This document shows positions 59,720 through 64,000 of a stretch of DNA of 64,000 nucleotides, piece after piece. The notes below the pieces were generated by a model. It was not told the DNA's origin, made no database searches, and worked only from the letters and a program-made list of their open reading frames with translations. Source of the stretch: Arthrobacter bambusae (lineage in GTDB: Bacteria; Actinomycetota; Actinomycetes; Actinomycetales; Micrococcaceae); assembly GCF_022606295.1 (NCBI RefSeq), contig NZ_JAHHZS010000007.1, positions 62,001-126,000 of the forward strand, read 5' to 3'. The position numbers and the translations under genes are program-made. Every line of letters starts with the position of its first letter. The stretch's first letter is position 1.

Positions 59720-61141
59720 TTACCTTCCCACCAATCCGGTGTGGTTGATCAGGACGTCGAGGGTCTCGTCCACCGCAGTCAATGCCCGGGCGGCCGCCTG
59801 GTAGGCGTGTTGGTTGGTGAGGAGGCTGATGTTCTCCTCGTCGAGGCTTACGGAGGCTCCTGAGGAACGCTGCCCGACGGCGGCAGCGCTCGCCGCGTCG
59901 GCGAGCTGCTGGTGCTGCTGTGCCGAACGCGACGTTGTGCCGATTCCTGTGACAATTCCGGACCATAGAACGTCGGGGGAGCCCTGCCCGGTGCCGATTT
60001 GGGCCACGGCGTCCGCGATGCTGCCGTCGAGGGCGCCGGAGCCGGGGCTGCCGGTGGCGATTCCTGCGGCGCTCGTCGGGACGACGCTGAGGGACAACGC
60101 AGCCGGAGCGCCGGGGTTGGTGGCGAAGAAGTCGAGGTTGGTGGCACCAGTGGTGGACTGTCCGGTACGGTGCACGGCATTGACGTCGTTCATCAGTTTG
60201 GTGGCGAAGGCGTTGTAGGACGCGGCGGCTTCGGCGATGGCCCCGCCGGCACCTCCCGGAGCGGCCGGGGCGAGGAGGGAGACCGCACCGGCGAGCTTTC
60301 CGCCGTCGAGCGGTACCGCGACACCGGGGCGGTCCGCCCACTCCAACTGGACTGGCGCGCCGGGCGCGCCCATGCTTGTCTGGCCTGCCAGCGCGAGGTC
60401 GCGGTGCGAGGTGCCGGAGACGATGGCGTTCCCTCCGACGAAAACGTCCACCGTGCCGTCGGCGTTGTCCCGGACAGTGCCTCCGGCCAAGGACGAGATG
60501 GTCTCGGTCACCTGGTTGCGGGCATCAATAAGTTCGTTGGCGGAGCCTCCCGAGGCCGTCACAGAGCGGATGGTCGCGTTGAAGTTGGCCACGCGGGCGG
60601 CGGCGTCGTTCAGGGTAGAGACGGTGCTTTGGGCTTCTCCGTGGACGCGGGTCCACTGCGCGTCCACGGCCTTGTAACCGTTCGAAACAGCATTGGCGAG
60701 GGTTGTACCTGCCTGAAGCAGCATGCCGGCGGGCGCGGCTTCTCCCGGGTTGTTGGAGATGCCTTGCCAGGAGGACCAGAAAGTCTGCAGCGCCGTGGAT
60801 ATCCCGGAAGGCCCCGGCTCGTTCAGCGAGCCTTCGAGCTGCTGGAGCTCGGTGGAACGGTATCCGGCGTAGCCGGCCTGGGCAGCCGTGGAACGGACGC
60901 CGGCGTCGAGGAAGCTATTGCCCAGACGGGCGATTCCATCGACGGATACGCCTTGGCCCGGCTGGACCCCGGCCGCGACAAGGCCCGTCCGGACCGGCGC
61001 GCTGAGGGCCGATTGTTCGATGCGTTGCCTTGTGTAGCCGTCCGTGCCGGCGTTGGCGATGTTCTGCCCCGCCACGTTGATCGCCTGCTGCGCTGCGGTG
61101 AGGCCCAAGTAGGCCGTATTGAGTCCGCCGAATGTGCTCAC
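59720..61141 (-). CDS. flgK: Flagellar hook-associated protein FlgK
   Basis: A 473-residue hook-associated protein 1, starting at GTG 61141 with AAAGGAC upstream. The N-terminus FGGLNTAYLGLTAAQQAINVAGQNIANAGTDGYTRQR is the conserved FlgK signature, and the C-terminus EENISLLTNQHAYQAAARALTAVDETLDVLINHTG the matching helix. The length is at the lower end for the family. It lies between flgN and flgL in a flagellar operon. Confidence 0.95.
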   Translation of the reverse strand: MSTFGGLNTAYLGLTAAQQAINVAGQNIANAGTDGYTRQRIEQSALSAPVRTGLVAAGVQPGQGVSVDGIARLGNSFLDAGVRSTAAQAGYAGYRSTELQQLEGSLNEPGPSGISTALQTFWSSWQGISNNPGEAAPAGMLLQAGTTLANAVSNGYKAVDAQWTRVHGEAQSTVSTLNDAAARVANFNATIRSVTASGGSANELIDARNQVTETISSLAGGTVRDNADGTVDVFVGGNAIVSGTSHRDLALAGQTSMGAPGAPVQLEWADRPGVAVPLDGGKLAGAVSLLAPAAPGGAGGAIAEAAASYNAFATKLMNDVNAVHRTGQSTTGATNLDFFATNPGAPAALSLSVVPTSAAGIATGSPGSGALDGSIADAVAQIGTGQGSPDVLWSGIVTGIGTTSRSAQQHQQLADAASAAAVGQRSSGASVSLDEENISLLTNQHAYQAAARALTAVDETLDVLINHTGLVGR

Positions 61142-61216
61142 TGCTTTGTCCTTTGGGTGATCCGGACCTCGGGTGGTCCGGCCTTTGCTTAGCCGTCCGT
61201 GTTTGATGAGTTCCGG

Positions 61217-61717
61217 TCAGAATTGCTGGTCGAAAAGACGGGACGGGGTTGAGTCCGGGGTCCTGCCTTGGACCCCTGTCCGGCCATGGGAGTCGTAGGT
61301 CCCGGCGGCCGGCTTCAGATCCGCCATGGTTTCCTGGGTGGAACGGACGGCAGCGCGGAGGAACTGCTCGTTTGAATCACGCAACTGCTTGATGGTGGCG
61401 GTCTGCTGCTGCATCGCATTCAGGTGCGAGGACAAGACGTCGGCCCAGGCCGCTTCCGGCGCGGACGAGGCAAGCGTGCCCAGCGAGGACTCCGCTGGCA
61501 GGCCCCATTCCTCTGCCACGGCAGCCACTTCCACCGCCCTGGCAAGGCCTGCCTTGGACAAATGTTCCAGTACTTGCTCGACTTCCCGCGTGCCATGCGG
61601 CAACCATCGGGATTTGCCCGCTGTGAGGAGCAGCTGCTCTTCCTCCAGCTTGAACGTCAGCAGGTCCAATAGCTCACGTTCCCGCCACAGCAGGGCCGAC
61701 AGTTCATGGATGGCCAT
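61217..61717 (-). CDS. flgN: Flagellar export chaperone FlgN
   Basis: A 166-residue, almost wholly helical protein starting AIHELSALLWRERELLDLLTFKLEEEQLLL, the FlgN family pattern. FlgN escorts FlgK and FlgL to the export gate, which matches its place just before flgK and flgL. First gene of the leftward operon; a flagellar-type promoter lies about 90 bases upstream (61807-61833). The 75-base gap to flgK shows no other gene. Confidence 0.88.
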   Translation of the reverse strand: MAIHELSALLWRERELLDLLTFKLEEEQLLLTAGKSRWLPHGTREVEQVLEHLSKAGLARAVEVAAVAEEWGLPAESSLGTLASSAPEAAWADVLSSHLNAMQQQTATIKQLRDSNEQFLRAAVRSTQETMADLKPAAGTYDSHGRTGVQGRTPDSTPSRLFDQQF

Positions 61718-61806
61718 GTCGGGTCAACTCCAGTTCCGGGTTGGTTTTTCGGGTGCATTGCCGCGAGAAGGCACTTTCCCCTGTGCCTTCGCCGCGCCAA
61801 TGACAA

Positions 61807-61833
61807 CTATCGGCTGCAGTCGCCCACGCGTTA
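61807..61833 (-). promoter_or_regulatory. Sigma-28-like promoter for flgN-flgK-flgL-fliW
   Basis: On the minus strand TAAC (61833-61830), 15 bases and GCCGATAG (61814-61807) match the flagellar sigma factor pattern TAAA-N15-GCCGATAA at most positions. It reads toward flgN, about 90 bases away. Confidence 0.6.
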
Positions 61834-61927
61834 GGCGTTGTTCATACATGATTTGTCTGCTTTGTCCAGTCAAGCGGCGCCCTGCGGATTTTGTGGGCTG
61901 CCGCAAAATTTCCCTGCGGATTTTTGC

Positions 61928-61954
61928 TAACCAAAAGGAACGTTGTTCCGATAA
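61928..61954 (+). promoter_or_regulatory. Sigma-28-like promoter for flagellin
   Basis: TAAC (61928-61931), 15 bases and TCCGATAA (61947-61954) have the same form and spacing as the minus-strand site at 61807-61833. It reads into the flagellin gene with a leader of about 55 bases that contains GGAGGA before ATG 62017. The rest of the intergenic region between flgN and flagellin shows no gene. Confidence 0.65.
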
Positions 61955-62016
61955 CCAGAAGTGACAGGCCACGGACGGCCTGGAGTACCAGCAGACCCAA
62001 TCACGGAGGAAACACC

Positions 62017-62904
62017 ATGGGCATGGCAATCAACACAAACCTGATGGCGAACAACGCCTACCGCAACCTCAGCAACACCCAGAACGACGTGGCCAGCTCG
62101 ATGCAGAAGCTTTCCAGCGGCCTGCGCATCAACAGTGCAGCTGACGACGCTGCCGGCCTGACCATCTCCGAAGGCCTCAAGTCCCAGGTTTCCGGTTCTG
62201 CCGTTGCAGCCCGCAACGCCCAGGACGGCATCTCGGTCATCCAGACCACGGAAGGCGCACTCGGCGAAGTCACCTCGATCCTGCAGCGCATGCGCGACCT
62301 TGCCGTCCAGGGCTCGTCTGACACGAACAACGCCAATGCGCGTGCAGCCATCAAGACCGAAGGCGACTCCCTCGGCCAGGAACTCGACCGCCTGACCAAG
62401 GGTACGAACTTCAACGGCATCGACCTGCTCAAGGGCAACACCGGCACCGGCGTTTCCGCCACCGGCACCCTGAGCATCCAGGTCGGCACCGGCAGCACCG
62501 GCAACGACAAGATCGACATCAAGGTCGGCGACGTAGCCACGGCGGTCGGCAACCTGTCCGGCGCAGCCGGGGCCACCGACTTCAACGTCACCGACACGGT
62601 GGCTGGCGACGGTACAGCTAGCGCAAACGCTCAGGCGACGATCGCCAAGATCGACACGGCGATCAAGAACATCACCACCCAGCAGGCAGGTCTGGGTGCC
62701 ACCCAGAACCGCCTGCAGCACGCGATCAACACCCTGAACGTCTCCGGTGAGAACCTGCAGGCCGCACAGTCCCACATCACCGACGTCGACATGGCCCAGG
62801 AAATGGTCAAGTTCACCAAGGCCAACATCCTGCAGCAGGCCGGTACGGCCATGCTGGCACAGGCCAACCAGTCCGGCCAGGGTGTCCTCAAGCTCCTCGG
62901 CTAG
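62017..62904 (+). CDS. fliC: Flagellin
   Basis: A 295-residue flagellin from ATG 62017 behind GGAGGA. The N-terminal helix INTNLMANNAYRNLSNTQNDVASSMQKLSSGLRINSAADDAAGL and the C-terminal HAINTLNVSGENLQAAQSHITDVDMAQEMVKFTKANILQQAG are textbook flagellin ends. The central variable region is short, rich in T, G and V (residues about 140-205). Codon use is strongly biased to C-ending codons, consistent with high expression. It is followed by a hairpin and fliD. Confidence 0.97.
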   Translation: MGMAINTNLMANNAYRNLSNTQNDVASSMQKLSSGLRINSAADDAAGLTISEGLKSQVSGSAVAARNAQDGISVIQTTEGALGEVTSILQRMRDLAVQGSSDTNNANARAAIKTEGDSLGQELDRLTKGTNFNGIDLLKGNTGTGVSATGTLSIQVGTGSTGNDKIDIKVGDVATAVGNLSGAAGATDFNVTDTVAGDGTASANAQATIAKIDTAIKNITTQQAGLGATQNRLQHAINTLNVSGENLQAAQSHITDVDMAQEMVKFTKANILQQAGTAMLAQANQSGQGVLKLLG

Positions 62905-62935
62905 AACCGGACCGCCTAGCGGATCCATCGCCGGT

Positions 62936-62971
62936 GGCGGTCAGCTCGGGTCCTGTACCCGACTGGCCGCC
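62936..62971 (+). terminator. Hairpin between flagellin and fliD
   Basis: GGCGGTCAG-CTCGGGT (62936-62951) pairs with ACCCGACTGGCCGCC (62957-62971) with small mismatches around the loop CCTGT. There is no T-run, so it may be a partial terminator that keeps fliD expression well below that of flagellin. Confidence 0.6.
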
Positions 62972-63015
62972 ATTGGCCGTTAGCGCAGCAGCATAACTTT
63001 GGAAGGAACCCCCGA

Positions 63016-64000
63016 GTGGGAACATCGATTGACGGCCTCGCCAGCGGCCTGAACACCACCTCGATGATCGACGCGCAGATGGCCGTGGAAGCACTGCCCC
63101 AGCAGCAGCTGCAGGCCAAGGTCACCTCCGACCAGTCGATGATCAACGCGCTCAACAGCCTCAACACCCGCGTGACAGTGTTGAACTCCCTTGCCACGTC
63201 CATCTCAGCGCCGGGCGCGACCAATCTGTTCACGGCCACCACGAACAACCCGGCCGTCACGGCCACCGCGTCCACCACGGCGACCACGGGCTCGATCGAT
63301 GTGACGGTGACCCAGTTGGCGTCCACGAAAGTCGGTGTCACCGAAGCCCTCACCACGTGGCCCACCGATGCGTCCGGCAACCCGGCACACCTCACGCTGG
63401 TTGACAAGAGCGGCAAGGCCACCGAAATCACCCCCGCTTCCACGAGCCTTGACGATGTGGTCAAGGCCGTTAATGCCGCCGCCGGGGGAGCGACCGCGGT
63501 GAAGGTCCCGGCCGGCAACGGCACTTATCGCCTGCAACTGACCTCCAGCACGAGCGGCGCAGCGGGCGACTTCCAGGCCTATCAGGGCACTGCCGCCGAT
63601 GTCACCGCAGGGACTGCAACGGACCTGTTTGCCGCGCCCACTGCCGCCATCGTCAAACCGGCTGCGGATGCCCAGGCTGTCCTGTATGCCGGAACCGCAG
63701 CGCAGCAGACCATCACTTCGTCCAACAACACGTTCAGCGAGATCCTTCCCGGGGTTTCGGTGACCGCAACGGCCGTGAGCTCCTCACCGGTCACCGTCAC
63801 TGTCGCAAGCGACACCGCCGGCATCACAAAGAAGGCCAGCGACCTGGTCTCATCGGTGAACGATCTTTTGGGCTACATCGCGACCAGCAGCGCGGTGAGC
63901 ACGACCACGAGCGCCGCCGGTGTCGCCAGCGCCCAGGGCGGTATCTTCACCGGAAACAGCTCCGTGCGGGGTATCAGCGACGCCGTTACCGAAGCGGTGG
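63016..64000 (+). CDS. fliD: Flagellar filament cap protein FliD, 3' end missing
   Basis: The frame starts at GTG 63016, 7 bases after GGAAGGAA, and runs to the last base of the window (328 codons plus one base). The N-terminus GTSIDGLASGLNTTSMIDAQMAVEALPQQQLQAKV is the FliD/HAP2 signature, followed by a threonine- and alanine-rich middle (TATASTTATTGSIDVTVTQLAS). FliD caps the growing filament and helps flagellin insert. The C-terminal part lies outside the window. Confidence 0.92.
   Translation, partial: MGTSIDGLASGLNTTSMIDAQMAVEALPQQQLQAKVTSDQSMINALNSLNTRVTVLNSLATSISAPGATNLFTATTNNPAVTATASTTATTGSIDVTVTQLASTKVGVTEALTTWPTDASGNPAHLTLVDKSGKATEITPASTSLDDVVKAVNAAAGGATAVKVPAGNGTYRLQLTSSTSGAAGDFQAYQGTAADVTAGTATDLFAAPTAAIVKPAADAQAVLYAGTAAQQTITSSNNTFSEILPGVSVTATAVSSSPVTVTVASDTAGITKKASDLVSSVNDLLGYIATSSAVSTTTSAAGVASAQGGIFTGNSSVRGISDAVTEAV

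Overview
The window is about 64 kb of high-GC DNA from a motile actinobacterium, most likely of the Arthrobacter/Paenarthrobacter group (Micrococcaceae). This rests on strong GC bias with GTG and TTG starts, a DUF4193 zinc protein, an AMIN-like secreted protein, and a flagellar block with FliW, FlgL, FlgK, FlgN, flagellin and FliD. No rRNA, tRNA, CRISPR array, insertion sequence or prophage was seen.

Region 1 (1-3.1 kb): 3' part of a phospholipase D family gene, a small two-CxxC protein and an M20 amidohydrolase. Region 2 (3.2-15.3 kb): a glycan-use locus. A GH35 beta-galactosidase and an aldo/keto reductase are read leftward, divergent from a LacI regulator, a peptide-type ABC importer (lipoprotein, two permeases, one fused double ATPase) and a GH3 glycosidase. 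A perfect LacI operator lies in the divergent promoter. Region 3 (15.3-21.5 kb): an NTF2-like protein, a PadR regulator, a GGDEF-EAL protein coupled to SRPBCC and YciI proteins, a secreted protein with a duplicated 80-residue repeat, and an aldo/keto reductase.

Region 4 (21.6-44.7 kb) is the most unusual part: a dense catabolic island. It encodes a hydantoinase, an acetamidase/formamidase, a class IV aminotransferase, a DppCDFB transporter with a separate binding lipoprotein, and an isochorismatase-type amidase. It also encodes two copies of a pair of metallo-beta-lactamase-fold proteins with altered metal ligands, two PuuE-like deacetylase/imidase proteins, a cupin, an HpcH-type protein, an XRE-cupin regulator and an Asp/Glu racemase-superfamily protein. 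At its end are an amidohydrolase, a 62-residue protein, an amidase and a CitA/DcuS-type two-component system. Five promoters in the island carry variants of one motif (AGTGA, about four bases, ACTTCGATAT). My reading is that the island imports and hydrolyses a cyclic amide, imide or related N-compound to dicarboxylate-type products; the substrate is unknown.

Region 5 (44.8-58 kb): a secreted seven-bladed propeller protein, an SRPBCC-ArsR pair behind a perfect 20-bp hairpin, membrane proteins, and an ABC importer operon ending in a fused glycerophosphodiesterase-inositol phosphatase, which suggests use of glycerophosphoinositol. After these come a DUF6454-like protein, small proteins and an APC permease with an orphan palindromic operator. 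Region 6 (58.2-64 kb): a 32-bp-period repeat element, then the flagellar genes. flgN-flgK-flgL-fliW is read leftward and flagellin-fliD rightward, from two divergent promoters that resemble flagellar sigma-28 sites. FliD runs off the window end.
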